From positions 21,242-85,241 of the IMG/VR virus record IMGVR_UViG_3300024333_000005: a DNA stretch of 64,000 bases. One strand, 5' to 3'. A model generated the notes under the pieces. The model saw only the letters and a list, made by a program, of their open reading frames with translations, was not told where the DNA came from and ran no database searches. Numbering within the stretch: the stretch's first letter is position 1; every line of letters starts with the position of its first letter. Below, one piece after another: positions 43,976 through 51,385 of this stretch. Source of the DNA: a virus. Position numbers and translations under genes: made by a program.

Positions 43976-44413
43976 GTGCCGAGCCGGCCCCTGGGCGACC
44001 TCCCGGGGCAGACGTTCACGATCACGATCCCCGGCGCGCCTACAGCTTCGGCTACCTGCCCGGCCTGCCGGCACGCCTTCGAGACGCCAAGCCGGCCGGC
44101 CCGGGTGAACGTCACCATCAACCGCGGCCTGAACGGGACCCTGCAAGAGACCTTCGTCGAAGGTGCTTCGCCGGCCGCCTGCGGTACCGTCAACGCCCTC
44201 TGCCGGGTGCTCTCCTGCGCCCTCCAAGCGGGGGTCCCGGTCGAGGATCTGGCCCGGATGATGCGCGGCCAGGCTGACGGCGGGTCCCCGGTGCCCTGGC
44301 CGGGCGGGGGCCTGGTGGTGTCCTTGCCCGATGCCCTGGCGCGGCTCCTGGAGGCTACCGCCAAGGCAGACCCGGACAAGCCGGTAGGACTGGGAGATGC
44401 CTCGCAGCCCTAA
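43976..44413 (+). CDS. Stand-alone TSCPD-domain protein
   Basis: 145 residues, GTG start one base after the previous stop. CPACRHAFETP near 27-37 then VNVTINRGLNGTLQETFVEG, and ALCRVLSCALQAGVPVEDLARMM, reproduce the TSCPD domain pattern found at the C-terminus of adenosylcobalamin-dependent (class II) ribonucleotide reductases: strand-rich Gly-Glu-x-Phe-(V/I) and a helix LxxGVPLxxLxxxxxG. No catalytic reductase is seen in this window. Function of free TSCPD proteins is unknown; regulation or nucleic acid binding is possible. Confidence 0.65.
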   Translation: MPSRPLGDLPGQTFTITIPGAPTASATCPACRHAFETPSRPARVNVTINRGLNGTLQETFVEGASPAACGTVNALCRVLSCALQAGVPVEDLARMMRGQADGGSPVPWPGGGLVVSLPDALARLLEATAKADPDKPVGLGDASQP

Positions 44414-44723
44414 CGACCGTTCTGCCGATCTGCGCCGCCGGCGCATCGCGGCCGGGCTCTGCCCCCGGTGTGGCGCCGAGCCGGTGCCTGGCCGGCGCCA
44501 GTGCGCCCGCTGCCTGGCCGACGCCTCCCGGCGCTCGGCCGTTTCGGCCCGCCGGATCAGGGCCGACCGGCGGGCTCGCGGGGTCTGCTACGACTGCGGC
44601 CGGGCGGCGGCCGAGTGCCAGGCGGGGAACCTGCGCTGCGAAGCCTGCCGCGCCCGCCTGCGCCCCATCAACCGCGCCCGACAGGCCCACCGGCGGGAGC
44701 AGGCTCGGGAGGCCGGCCAGTGA
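44397..44723 (+). CDS. Zinc-ribbon protein with repeated CxxC pairs
   Basis: 108 residues, ATG 44397 preceded by GGGAGA and overlapping the TSCPD gene by 17 bases. Four CxxC motifs in order: CPRC (22), CARC (36), CYDC (65), CEAC (81), i.e. two zinc ribbons with basic linkers (RRSAVSARRIRADRRARG). The protein is about 25 percent arginine by eye. This suggests a nucleic-acid-binding zinc protein. The family is not recognised. Confidence 0.6.
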   Translation: MPRSPNDRSADLRRRRIAAGLCPRCGAEPVPGRRQCARCLADASRRSAVSARRIRADRRARGVCYDCGRAAAECQAGNLRCEACRARLRPINRARQAHRREQAREAGQ

Positions 44724-44929
44724 CCCTCGGCGGCATCAACCCGCCCTCGTCCCTGTACGTGGTGGCCTGCCCGGACGGGGTGACGAGCCCCTATGCCTAC
44801 CTGGAGGCCGGGCCGGCCCTGGCCGAGGCGGACCGCCGGAACGGGCCGGGCGTCTGCCCCGGCTGCCGGGGGCCGCATCGGGTGGTCCGCTACCGGCCCG
44901 AGGTCCTGGTCCCGAAGGCCGGCGCCTGA
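44720..44929 (+). CDS. Small protein with one CxxC, unknown
   Basis: 69 residues, GTGA overlap. A single CPGCRGPH near 46-53 and an earlier Cys. Possibly another metal-binding small protein of the same cluster. Nothing further can be said. Confidence 0.5.
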   Translation: MTLGGINPPSSLYVVACPDGVTSPYAYLEAGPALAEADRRNGPGVCPGCRGPHRVVRYRPEVLVPKAGA

Positions 44930-44930
44930 C

Positions 44931-45731
44931 GTGCCCGCCGCCGGCCCCAGGCTGCCCCAGGACCGAGGGAAGGCCGCGGCCGGCCCTCCCGCCCCTCCTC
45001 TGGGGCCCCCGAGCCCTGGCGGGTCGTCCCGGCCTGGCAACGGCAGTCCTCGCCCTCATCCCTCGCCCTGGAGCCCGCGCCTGATCCCCGAGCTGCGCCT
45101 GCTCCTGCCGCGGGGCCTGGTGGTGGACCCCTTCGGTGGCGTGGGCCGCCTGGGCTTGCTTGGCGCCGCCTGGCGGGTCCTGGCTGGCGACCTGGAGCCG
45201 GAGTGGGCAGCGCAGGCGCCGCGCCACGGGGCTCGCGGCTTCGTCTGGGACGCCCGAGCCCTCCCCTTCGCCGACGCCTCTCTCCCCTGCATCGCCACCT
45301 CCCCCGCCTTCGGCAACCGGCTCGCCGACGCCTATCTGCCGCCCGACTACGGCCGGGGCGACGAGCGCCGCTCCCACGCGTCCCGGCGGACCTACTCCCT
45401 GGCCCTGGGCCGGCCGCTCACCCTTGGCTCCGGCGCCGGCCTCCCCTGGGGCGAGCCCTACCGGCAGCTCCACTGGGAAGCCCTGCACGAGTTCTGCCGG
45501 GTCCTGCGCCCGGGCGGCCTGCTGGTGGTCAACGTGAAGGACCACGTCCGGGCAGGGCGCCGCCGGAAGGTCTGCGCCTGGTGGGCGAAGGCCATTGCCG
45601 CGGCCGGCTTCGAGGTCGTGGAACGGCGCCGCCTCCCCGCCCGGGGCGACCAGAACCTCGCTCGGGCCCGGGCCCAGGGCCGGGAGGTGGTCGAGGACGA
45701 GGAGCTGATCGTGGCTCGGAGGAAGGGATGA
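44931..45731 (+). CDS. DNA methyltransferase
   Basis: 266 residues from GTG 44931, one base after the previous stop. SAM-binding motif VVDPFGGVGRLGLLG near 65-79; catalytic-type segment CIATSPAFGNRLADAYLPPD near 121-140 (a SPPYGNRxAD variant); and LRPGGLLVVNVKDHVRAG near 190-207. This matches the phage DNA methylase group with N4/N6 amino-methylation chemistry, though the usual SPPY is SPAF here. The first 45 residues are Pro/Gly-rich and come from dispersed repeat copy C, so a downstream start is possible. It could protect phage DNA from restriction. Confidence 0.72.
   Translation: MPAAGPRLPQDRGKAAAGPPAPPLGPPSPGGSSRPGNGSPRPHPSPWSPRLIPELRLLLPRGLVVDPFGGVGRLGLLGAAWRVLAGDLEPEWAAQAPRHGARGFVWDARALPFADASLPCIATSPAFGNRLADAYLPPDYGRGDERRSHASRRTYSLALGRPLTLGSGAGLPWGEPYRQLHWEALHEFCRVLRPGGLLVVNVKDHVRAGRRRKVCAWWAKAIAAAGFEVVERRRLPARGDQNLARARAQGREVVEDEELIVARRKG
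44941..44972 (+). repeat. Dispersed 32-bp repeat, copy C
   Basis: Starts CCGGCCCCAGGCTGCCCCAG and ends GACCGAGGGAAG, matching copy B with three changes. It lies immediately after the GTG of the methyltransferase gene, as copy B does for the RuvC-like gene, but in another reading frame. Confidence 0.8.
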
Positions 45732-45943
45732 ACCTGTACTGGGTGGCCCAGGCGGACGCGATCCGCAAGCGCCACTGGGACCTCACCACGGCCACCCTGC
45801 ATGGCCCCCCGCCGGGCGACTGGTGGACCCGCTGGGTGGAGGACGTGGGCGTCCTGCTCGTGCTCCTGGACGCGGAGCAAGCCCGCAGTGCCAGCGTGCG
45901 CCTCCGGCTGGAAGAGCTGGCGGCCGCCCTGCGGGGCCCGTGA
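45728..45943 (+). CDS. Small hypothetical protein
   Basis: 71 residues, ATGA overlap with the methyltransferase gene and GGAAGG upstream. Amphipathic helices with four tryptophans (YWVAQADAIRKRHWD, GDWWTRWVEDVGVLLVLLDA). No cysteine, no clear membrane span. Unrecognised. Confidence 0.5.
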   Translation: MNLYWVAQADAIRKRHWDLTTATLHGPPPGDWWTRWVEDVGVLLVLLDAEQARSASVRLRLEELAAALRGP

Positions 45944-46491
45944 GCCGCGCCTGCCGGGGCCGGCTTCGCTGCGACGGCTGCTGGCGGGCCTGCTCCTACG
46001 CCCGCTTCCGGGGCCGCGTCCCGGTCCCCGGAGGCCCCCGAGATGGCCGACGCCCCCTCCCGCCCTGGCCGCTCTTTGCGGACGAGGGCCGGGCCCAGCA
46101 GCTTCGGCTCACCGAAGCCATAGCCGAGGGCCGAGGGAAGGGCGCCACGCGCCGCACCATCCTGGGGGCCCTGCGCCGGGCCAAGCTCGATGCCTGGGAA
46201 CGGGCCCTGGCGGCCTGCCCCCGGCGCGGCGAGGCCCTCCCGCGCACCACCGAGGAAGCCCTGGAGCTGGCCTTCGCCCTCCCCGCGGTCGAGTTCCGCC
46301 AGCGCTTCCTTGGCTGGACCCCGGCCCGGGCCCGGGCCCGGCGCCAGGCGCTCTCCCTGGCCGAGTTCGCAACCTGGTGGCGGAAGGCTGGGGCCCAACC
46401 CGAGCTTCCCTTCCGGCCCCCCGACCCCGACCTCGACCCCGACGAGAGCCCCTGGAAGTACCTGCTCGACCGGGAGGAGGGCCTGGCATGA
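45940..46491 (+). CDS. Hypothetical protein with N-terminal cysteines
   Basis: 183 residues, GTGA overlap. Four cysteines near residues 5-18 (CRGRLRCDGCWRAC) suggest metal binding. A helical middle (EAIAEGRGKGATRRTILGAL) and a C-terminal segment WTPARARARRQALSLAEFA lead to an acidic proline-rich end (PPDPDLDPDESP). I do not recognise it. Possibly DNA-binding given the basic helices. Confidence 0.5.
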   Translation: MSRACRGRLRCDGCWRACSYARFRGRVPVPGGPRDGRRPLPPWPLFADEGRAQQLRLTEAIAEGRGKGATRRTILGALRRAKLDAWERALAACPRRGEALPRTTEEALELAFALPAVEFRQRFLGWTPARARARRQALSLAEFATWWRKAGAQPELPFRPPDPDLDPDESPWKYLLDREEGLA

Positions 46492-47111
46492 ATGCCCGCT
46501 CGCCCATCCCGGGCCTGGAGGCCCTGCTCGTCCCGGCCGTCACCACCCTGGTCCTGGGCCCCCTCCCCACCAACCCTCGCCCGGTCCCGCTGATCAGGGT
46601 CTCCCCGGACGCCTTCCCGCACCCCGGCCTGCGGGCCCTCCCGCATCGCCTCCCCTTCCGCGCCGCTGCCTTCCGCCAGGCCATCCTCTTCCCGCCCCGA
46701 AGCCCCCGGCCCGGGAGGAACGACTACGACGAGGCCCTGCCGCCCTCCGAGCTGGCCCGGGCCCCGGCCTCCGACCCTCATCCCCTCGACCTGGCGGCCT
46801 ACCCCCCGGGACCGACGTACTGGCGCCTGGCGGCGTACCTCGCCGACGAAGTACGCCGGGTGCTGGCCGCGGGCAAAGGAAGCTCGCACGGCCGCCTGGT
46901 GCTGGTGGTCAAGGACTTCATCGACCAGGGTGTCCCGGTGCCGATGGTGGCCACCTGGTACGACCTCTTCCTGGCCCGGCGCTTCGCCGTCGAGGGCCAC
47001 TGGCGGGAGATGACCCCCGCTTCCTGGGAGCGGCGCCGAGCAGCCCTTCCCTGGGCCCACCACCCGACCGTCGATCACTGGAACCTCCTGATGCTCCGCA
47101 AACTGGCCTGA
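46488..47111 (+). CDS. Methyltransferase-like protein, degenerate
   Basis: 207 residues, ATGA overlap. The C-terminal half resembles the second half of phage DNA methylases: YWRLAAYLADEVRRVLAAG near 115-133, GRLVLVVKDFIDQGVPVPMV near 138-157, and HWNLLMLRKL at the end. In place of a SPPY/DPPY motif there is AILFPPRSPRPGRNDYDEAL near 64-83, and no FxGxG SAM-binding loop is visible in this short N-terminus. It may be inactive, or a partner of the methyltransferase three genes upstream. Last gene before the non-coding repeat block. Confidence 0.5.
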   Translation: MNARSPIPGLEALLVPAVTTLVLGPLPTNPRPVPLIRVSPDAFPHPGLRALPHRLPFRAAAFRQAILFPPRSPRPGRNDYDEALPPSELARAPASDPHPLDLAAYPPGPTYWRLAAYLADEVRRVLAAGKGSSHGRLVLVVKDFIDQGVPVPMVATWYDLFLARRFAVEGHWREMTPASWERRRAALPWAHHPTVDHWNLLMLRKLA

Positions 47112-47458
47112 CAGGCCGACCTGCGGCCCGCGCCCTGCCATCCAAACCGCTGGCCCGAACCCCGGGAAGGGGCGCAGACCCGCACCATTGGCCGAGATGC
47201 GAGGATGGGCCGCGGAACCCTTTTTCTCGCCATCCCCTCTCTTTGGCCGGCAAGCCTCGGATCTTCCTCGGTTTTCAGGCGGCTCGGCGGCCCCGGTTCG
47301 GGGGTGAGCAAACAGGGGCGAACCCCCTACCTTGTCCTCCATTACCCACACCAAGGTTCGCGCCCCCGCCGCGCCTTCCCCCTCCCCTGCACCCCTCCCT
47401 CTACCGAGGGCACCCCTCTCCCCCTATAGTCCCCCTCTCCCCGGTCCCGGGGAGCCGG

Positions 47459-47478
47459 CCGAACGCCCGTTCGGTTTT
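47459..47478 (+). terminator. Intrinsic terminator
   Basis: CCGAAC (47459-47464), GCCC loop, GTTCGG (47469-47474), then TTTT. It would end transcripts coming from the long plus-strand operon. The T-run is also the first four bases of the 20-bp repeat copy 1. Confidence 0.65.
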
Positions 47479-47494
47479 GAGCGAAGCGTATCAG
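47475..47494 (+). repeat. 20-bp repeat, copy 1
   Basis: TTTTGAGCGAAGCGTATCAG. Identical to copy 2 (47529-47548) and to the reverse complement of copy 3 (47672-47691). Copies 1 and 3 share three more bases (GCG) beyond the unit. Copies 1 and 2 both follow a GC-rich hairpin. Confidence 0.85.
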
Positions 47495-47528
47495 GCGGAG
47501 GACCCGCCCGGAGGCCCGGCGGGCCGCT

Positions 47529-47548
47529 TTTTGAGCGAAGCGTATCAG
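47529..47548 (+). repeat. 20-bp repeat, copy 2
   Basis: Same 20 bases as copy 1, 54 bases downstream. It follows the hairpin GGCCCGGCGGGCC and a run of five T, again terminator-like. Confidence 0.85.
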
Positions 47549-47671
47549 CGAGACCGGCCGGACGCCCCGAAAGGGTCCCCCTGCAAGGTCAAAAAAGACG
47601 AAGAACAAGGGAAGATCAGCGGCTTGCAGAACAGGGTTCGCGGCTGGCCAGGGCCGGCGAGCGCCCCGCGC

Positions 47672-47691
47672 CTGATACGCTTCGCTCAAAA
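47672..47691 (-). repeat. 20-bp repeat, copy 3 (inverted)
   Basis: Exact reverse complement of copy 1. The inverted arrangement places the three copies around a 120-base segment (47549-47671) with no obvious gene. Confidence 0.85.
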
Positions 47692-48223
47692 TGCCCCTGG
47701 CGGCCCTTCCTGCCCCCTTTCCGCCTGCTCCCTGCCCGCTGCCCCGGATGCGGCTCGCCCCCGCTCTACAGGCCCGCCTGCGCCCCCTCCCCGCCCTCCC
47801 CCGGCCCCAGGCCCTAGCAGCCCTCCCCTGCACGGGCGAGCAGCCTATCTCCCGAATGCTCGTGCTCCCGGCGCGGGGGTCGGTCCCGGAGGACCTTCCC
47901 CGCGGCCACCCGTGCGGCCGGGAACCGGATTGACCGATTCGCGGGCCTGCGGCCAAAACTGGCACTGGACAACCGAGCAGACCTGGCCGGCGGGCTCCTG
48001 CCATATGCGCGCCCGCGCTGGAGGTCGGGCAATGTCCTCCCTGGTCGCACCTCTGCGCACCCCTGCCTGCCCCCCTGCCACCTCCCCCGGCGGCCGGCGG
48101 CGAGGGGGACGCGGACAGGGAAGGAGACGAGGGCGACGGGAGGGCGATGTCCTCCATGTCGTACCCCCCCCGGACTGGCTTGCGGATCGGGGGCGGATCG
48201 GGTGATCGCGGAGGCTGCCAGAC

Positions 48224-48367
48224 CCTCTCTGCGTTCGCGAGGCCGGCGGAGGGGTCTGGTCTCCAGGGCCACGCCTCTCTGCGTTCGCGAGGGAGGGGGA
48301 GGGGGAGGGGTCTGGTCCGCCAGGGGTGCCCGCTCTGCGTTCGCAAAGAAGGGGGAGGGGTCTGGTC
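48224..48367 (+). repeat. Three tandem iterons of 50-56 bp
   Basis: Each unit has CTCTGCGTTCGCRARG (starting about 48227, 48277 and 48333) followed 20-26 bases later by GGGGTCTGGTC (48251, 48307 and 48357). Units 1 and 2 share a 19-base perfect block (48224-48242 and 48274-48292). The block ends 65 bases before the ATG of the next gene, so it could be an origin, an operator array or a leader for that gene. Confidence 0.75.
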
Positions 48368-48432
48368 GGGGTGGCCGGGGGCGGCGCCGACGGCGCGCCA
48401 AGCCTCCCCCGGCGCCCGGGGTAGGGAGGGGC

Positions 48433-48756
48433 ATGCACCGGATCACCGACCGGGAAGCCCTGGCCCTGACTCGGAAGCGGCTCGCCCTTTGGAAGGCCAA
48501 GCGGGCCAAGGAGCAAGCTCTGCTCAACTACGAGCGAACCGAGGAAGCCCTGGCCGCCCAGCTCCGGGCCATCATTGCCCGGATGGAGGCCCACTGGGAG
48601 ACGCAGCCCGAGCGCTGGCAGGAGGGGGTGGAGGGGCGGCTCTTCCGGGCATGGTGGCGGCACTGGGAGAGGCAACTGGTAGCTCGTCCTCTCGACCCGG
48701 TCCTCGTGGCCGAGCTGGCCTGGGGCTGGGGCGCCGAGCTTCCCCGGGAGAAGTGA
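48433..48756 (+). CDS. Small helical hypothetical protein
   Basis: 107 residues, ATG 48433 with GGGAGGGG upstream. Basic helices early (REALALTRKRLALWKAKRAK) and tryptophan-rich helices later (ARMEAHWETQPERWQEGVEG, AWWRHWERQL). No family recognised. First gene after the iteron array, so it may be regulated by it or bind it. Confidence 0.55.
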   Translation: MHRITDREALALTRKRLALWKAKRAKEQALLNYERTEEALAAQLRAIIARMEAHWETQPERWQEGVEGRLFRAWWRHWERQLVARPLDPVLVAELAWGWGAELPREK

Positions 48757-49547
48757 TGCCTCGTCAGCTCAAGCCATACTCGGTCGGGGAGGTCGTGGAC
48801 TCGGAGAGCGGGGTCAGGGTCCCGCTGTTCCTCGACCGGAACGCCTCGCCCAAGGTGTTCTTCGGGGAGGTCTTCGGGGAGCGGCTGGCGGCGGCCACCG
48901 AGGTCGAGGTCAAGCGCCTGGTCCTGGCCCGGCTCCGGGAGGGCGTGACCTACGAGTGGGAGCGGATTGTCGTGGTCCACACCCAGGGGAGCTTCGGGGA
49001 CCGCGGGTTGATCGTGGAGTTCGGCGAGCGCGAGATTGCCCGCCGTCCGGCCGGGGGCGACCCTTGCCGCCCCTGGGTGGAGCGGAGGGTCCGTCCGGTG
49101 CGCGACCGCGTCGAGGCGACCATCAGCTCCTACTCGGGGCCGACCGAGAGCCGGCCCGAGGACGGGGTCTTCGTCTTGCCCTGGAGCGAGGCGACGATGC
49201 TCGGGCTGCGGGACATCAAGGCCCGGCTGGACCTGCTCCGGGCGCGGCTGCGGGAGGTCCTGGGAGCGCCCGAGGCGCCCGTGCTGCTCGCCCGGCTGGT
49301 GAAGGCGCTACCTGCGCCGGCCGAGGCGCCGGCCGAGGCCCCTGCCCCGCCCGGCGAGCCGGCCGAGCCGGAGGCAAGCGGGACGGTGGAGCTGGAGGCC
49401 CACTTCCAGCTTGGCCCGGACGCGGCGCCGTGGTGCCAGGCGTGCGGGTCCTACCACGTCGCCCCGGCGGACGCCGCCCACCACCAGGCGCTCCGGTGTC
49501 GGGCCCCGTGGCCGCCGGCCGGGGCTCCGGCGGAGGGGTCGAGGTGA
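48756..49547 (+). CDS. Hypothetical protein with C-terminal CxxC
   Basis: 263 residues, TGATG overlap. The N-terminal 130 residues are mixed alpha/beta (EWERIVVVHTQGSFGDRGLI). A helical segment near 148-175 (LGLRDIKARLDLLRARLREV) and a Pro/Ala-Glu linker follow. The end has WCQACGSYHVAPADAAHHQA with a CxxC and several His, a likely zinc site. Unrecognised; soluble. Confidence 0.55.
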   Translation: MPRQLKPYSVGEVVDSESGVRVPLFLDRNASPKVFFGEVFGERLAAATEVEVKRLVLARLREGVTYEWERIVVVHTQGSFGDRGLIVEFGEREIARRPAGGDPCRPWVERRVRPVRDRVEATISSYSGPTESRPEDGVFVLPWSEATMLGLRDIKARLDLLRARLREVLGAPEAPVLLARLVKALPAPAEAPAEAPAPPGEPAEPEASGTVELEAHFQLGPDAAPWCQACGSYHVAPADAAHHQALRCRAPWPPAGAPAEGSR

Positions 49548-49984
49548 CCGACGCTGACCGCGCTCTCGCTCGCCGCGCTGCCGCCTGCGAGCACTGGAAG
49601 TGGCGGGCCGGCATGCGGGTCGTGATCTCCTATGCCGAAGCTACAGCCAGCGCCCGCATCGTGAGCGCCCGCCTGGACGGGATCGCGTGCGCGGACGAGC
49701 GCGGACTCCGCTACGGGTGGCACCACCTGGGGGCTGGCCCTGCACAAGAGCGGTGCCTGCCCGACCTCGCGGACGCGGCCACGATGGGTTGCCTCCTTGC
49801 CCTCGTGCGGGAGGCGTGGCCGGGGTGGCGCGTCACCGTCGAGTGGGGCGGGGAGCCCTCGGACCCGGAGTACGGGTGGGTCGCCGTCTGCTACGACGAC
49901 CGCACCGGCGAGGTGCGGACGCTCGGCCCCGACGGAGGCACCGAAACCGACGCCCTCGTTGCGGCGCTGGAAGCGGCGCCGTGA
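49544..49984 (+). CDS. Hypothetical protein, 146 residues
   Basis: GTGA overlap. Strand-helix pattern: GMRVVISYAEATASARIVSA near 23-42, a cysteine-containing middle, GWRVTVEWGGEPSDPEYGWV near 95-114 and VCYDDRTGEVRTLGPDG near 116. Reads like a small alpha/beta protein. No family recognised. From here to 51828 codon choice looks different from the rest of the window (more CGC and GCG, fewer CGG and GGG), suggesting a separate origin. Confidence 0.55.
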   Translation: MTDADRALARRAAACEHWKWRAGMRVVISYAEATASARIVSARLDGIACADERGLRYGWHHLGAGPAQERCLPDLADAATMGCLLALVREAWPGWRVTVEWGGEPSDPEYGWVAVCYDDRTGEVRTLGPDGGTETDALVAALEAAP

Positions 49985-50076
49985 CCTGGGCCGCACCGCT
50001 CCTGTCCGCCGCCTGCGGGGGCGGGCGACCGCTCCCCGGGCCGGACGCAGGGCGGGCGGCCGCGGAGGCCCCGTGA
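49981..50076 (+). CDS. Possible 31-residue microprotein
   Basis: A GTG at 49981 overlaps the previous stop (GTGA) and the short frame ends in TGA that overlaps the next GTG (50073). Such perfect coupling at both ends suggests translation, or simply a short gap bridging two genes. The peptide is Ala/Gly/Pro-rich and has no recognisable feature. Confidence 0.25.
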   Translation: MTWAAPLLSAACGGGRPLPGPDAGRAAAEAP

Positions 50077-50954
50077 CCGACGCAGAGCGAGTGGCCGAGC
50101 TGCTGGCGCGGTGCGCCCGCACCGAGCATCTGCTGCGCCGCGAGCGCGAGCGGATCGCCGTGCTCTACGACGTGCTGGAGGAACGCTACCTCCAGGACTT
50201 CCGGTGGGAAGACCAGAGCCATCTCCCGGACGGCACCGGGGACGAGGCTGCCCGGGCGCAAGCTTGCGTGGCCAAGGCGGCGTGCCAACGGGCTGCGGAT
50301 GCCGGCCGGGTGACCTGGCGCCACGTCCTCGCCGAGGAAGTCGCCGAAGCCTTGGCCGAAGCCGAGCCGGCGAAGCTGCGCCGTGAGCTGGTCCAGGTCG
50401 CGGCCGTTGCGGCAGCATGGGTCGAGGCCCTTGACCGCAGATCCAGGGGAGTCGCCGCGGTGGTCGCCCGCGGGGACGCGGGAGGCGCGGCCGACGCCGC
50501 GGACGAAGGAGGCGCCCCCATGACCGCTTCTGCCTCTCCGGCCGAGGGCCGCAAGCGCCCGCCGGCGACGCTGACCCACGACGAGGGAGCCGTAGCCCGC
50601 TGCTCGTTCTGCGGACGATACACGCTCGATCCCGCGGCCCTCGGTCCCGCGGCGAGGCAACCGGACTGCGAATGCGGCCGGCGGGACGGCTGGTGCGGGT
50701 CCTTCGTGCCTCCCGGCGATGACGCGCAGTGGTCGCGCAAGGCGCCGCCACGCGTCGTCGCGGTACCAGACACCCTGGAGGCGCTGGCGGCCCGGATTGC
50801 CCGGGCCGAGCCGGGGGCGGCCGACGACCTCGCCGCCGCGCTGACCGGCCTGCGGACAGACGTGGGTGTGCTGGACCTGCGGGTGCGGGCGCGGCTGGAG
50901 CGGATCGAGGCGTACGTCGCCGCGCTGGCCAAGGCGAGGGACGTGAAGCCGTGA
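50073..50954 (+). CDS. MazG-like protein fused to a zinc-binding segment
   Basis: 293 residues, GTGA overlap. Residues 1-125 match a MazG-like family common in high-GC actinobacteria and their phages: DFRWEDQSHLPDGTGDEA, then TWRHVLAEEVAEALAEAEPA with the EExxEA metal-type motif, and LRRELVQVAAVAAAWVEALD. MazG enzymes hydrolyse nucleoside triphosphates or (p)ppGpp-like alarmones. The second half (from Met near 150, ATG 50520) has CSFCGRY and CECGRRDGWC, a zinc site, and a helical end. An internal start at 50520 could make the second part alone. Similarity is by pattern. Confidence 0.6.
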   Translation: MTDAERVAELLARCARTEHLLRRERERIAVLYDVLEERYLQDFRWEDQSHLPDGTGDEAARAQACVAKAACQRAADAGRVTWRHVLAEEVAEALAEAEPAKLRRELVQVAAVAAAWVEALDRRSRGVAAVVARGDAGGAADAADEGGAPMTASASPAEGRKRPPATLTHDEGAVARCSFCGRYTLDPAALGPAARQPDCECGRRDGWCGSFVPPGDDAQWSRKAPPRVVAVPDTLEALAARIARAEPGAADDLAAALTGLRTDVGVLDLRVRARLERIEAYVAALAKARDVKP

Positions 50955-51385
50955 GTGGGGATGCGCCCCGCTGTCCCCGTTGCGACTGCGAGGACTGCCC
51001 GGCGGCCGCAGTCACCTGGCGGGAGGTCGCGGCGCTCGCCGACGGGTGGGCGCCGGCGGGAGATGCCGAGGACGACCCCCGCGTCCTCGACGACTCGGAG
51101 CGCCACGGGTGCCACGGCGAGCCCGTGGACTGGCGGGCGCGAGCGCTGGAGGCGGAAAGCGAGCGCGGCGCCCTCCTGGCCCGCTGCCTCGCCGCGGTCG
51201 AGGCGATGCCGGACTTCGCGGGGCCATGTTCGTTGTGCCACGGCACCCGCTCGGACGAGTACGGGGCGGAGTGCTCGGAGTGCGATGGCCGCGGCCATCG
51301 GGGGCTGGAGGGCCTGCTGCGCTCCGACGTGCTCGCCGCCCTGCTGCGGGCGGGGGGAGTAGACGGACGACGGAGGCACCCGTGA
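50951..51385 (+). CDS. Cysteine-rich hypothetical protein (zinc-finger like)
   Basis: 144 residues, GTGA overlap. CPRCDCEDC near 8-16 and CSLCHGTRSDEYGAECSECD then GRGH (near 93-116), the latter close to the CxxCxGxG repeat of DnaJ-type zinc fingers. A middle segment is acidic. Possibly a metal-binding regulator or adaptor. Family not assigned. Same divergent codon use as its neighbours. Confidence 0.55.
   Translation: MSGDAPRCPRCDCEDCPAAAVTWREVAALADGWAPAGDAEDDPRVLDDSERHGCHGEPVDWRARALEAESERGALLARCLAAVEAMPDFAGPCSLCHGTRSDEYGAECSECDGRGHRGLEGLLRSDVLAALLRAGGVDGRRRHP

Larger units (their letters stand above)
47112..48432 (+). other. Long non-coding block with repeats and terminators
   Basis: No believable gene is seen in these 1.3 kb; the open frames are proline-rich noise. 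It holds an intrinsic terminator (47459-47478), a second hairpin with a T-run (47515-47532), three copies of a 20-bp repeat (47475, 47529, 47672 inverted) and three 50-56 bp iterons (48224-48367). It separates the replication/methylation operon from the accessory region. An origin, partition or packaging site, or a regulatory RNA locus, is possible. Confidence 0.6.

Noticed and set aside
47475-47691. CRISPR-like array from the 20-bp repeats
   Set aside because: Only three copies, one inverted, with unequal spacing (54 and 143 bases) and T-runs of terminators; not an array.
47332-47817. Plus-strand open frames in the repeat block
   Set aside because: Proline/arginine-rich, no ribosome site, and they run through exact repeats and a terminator.
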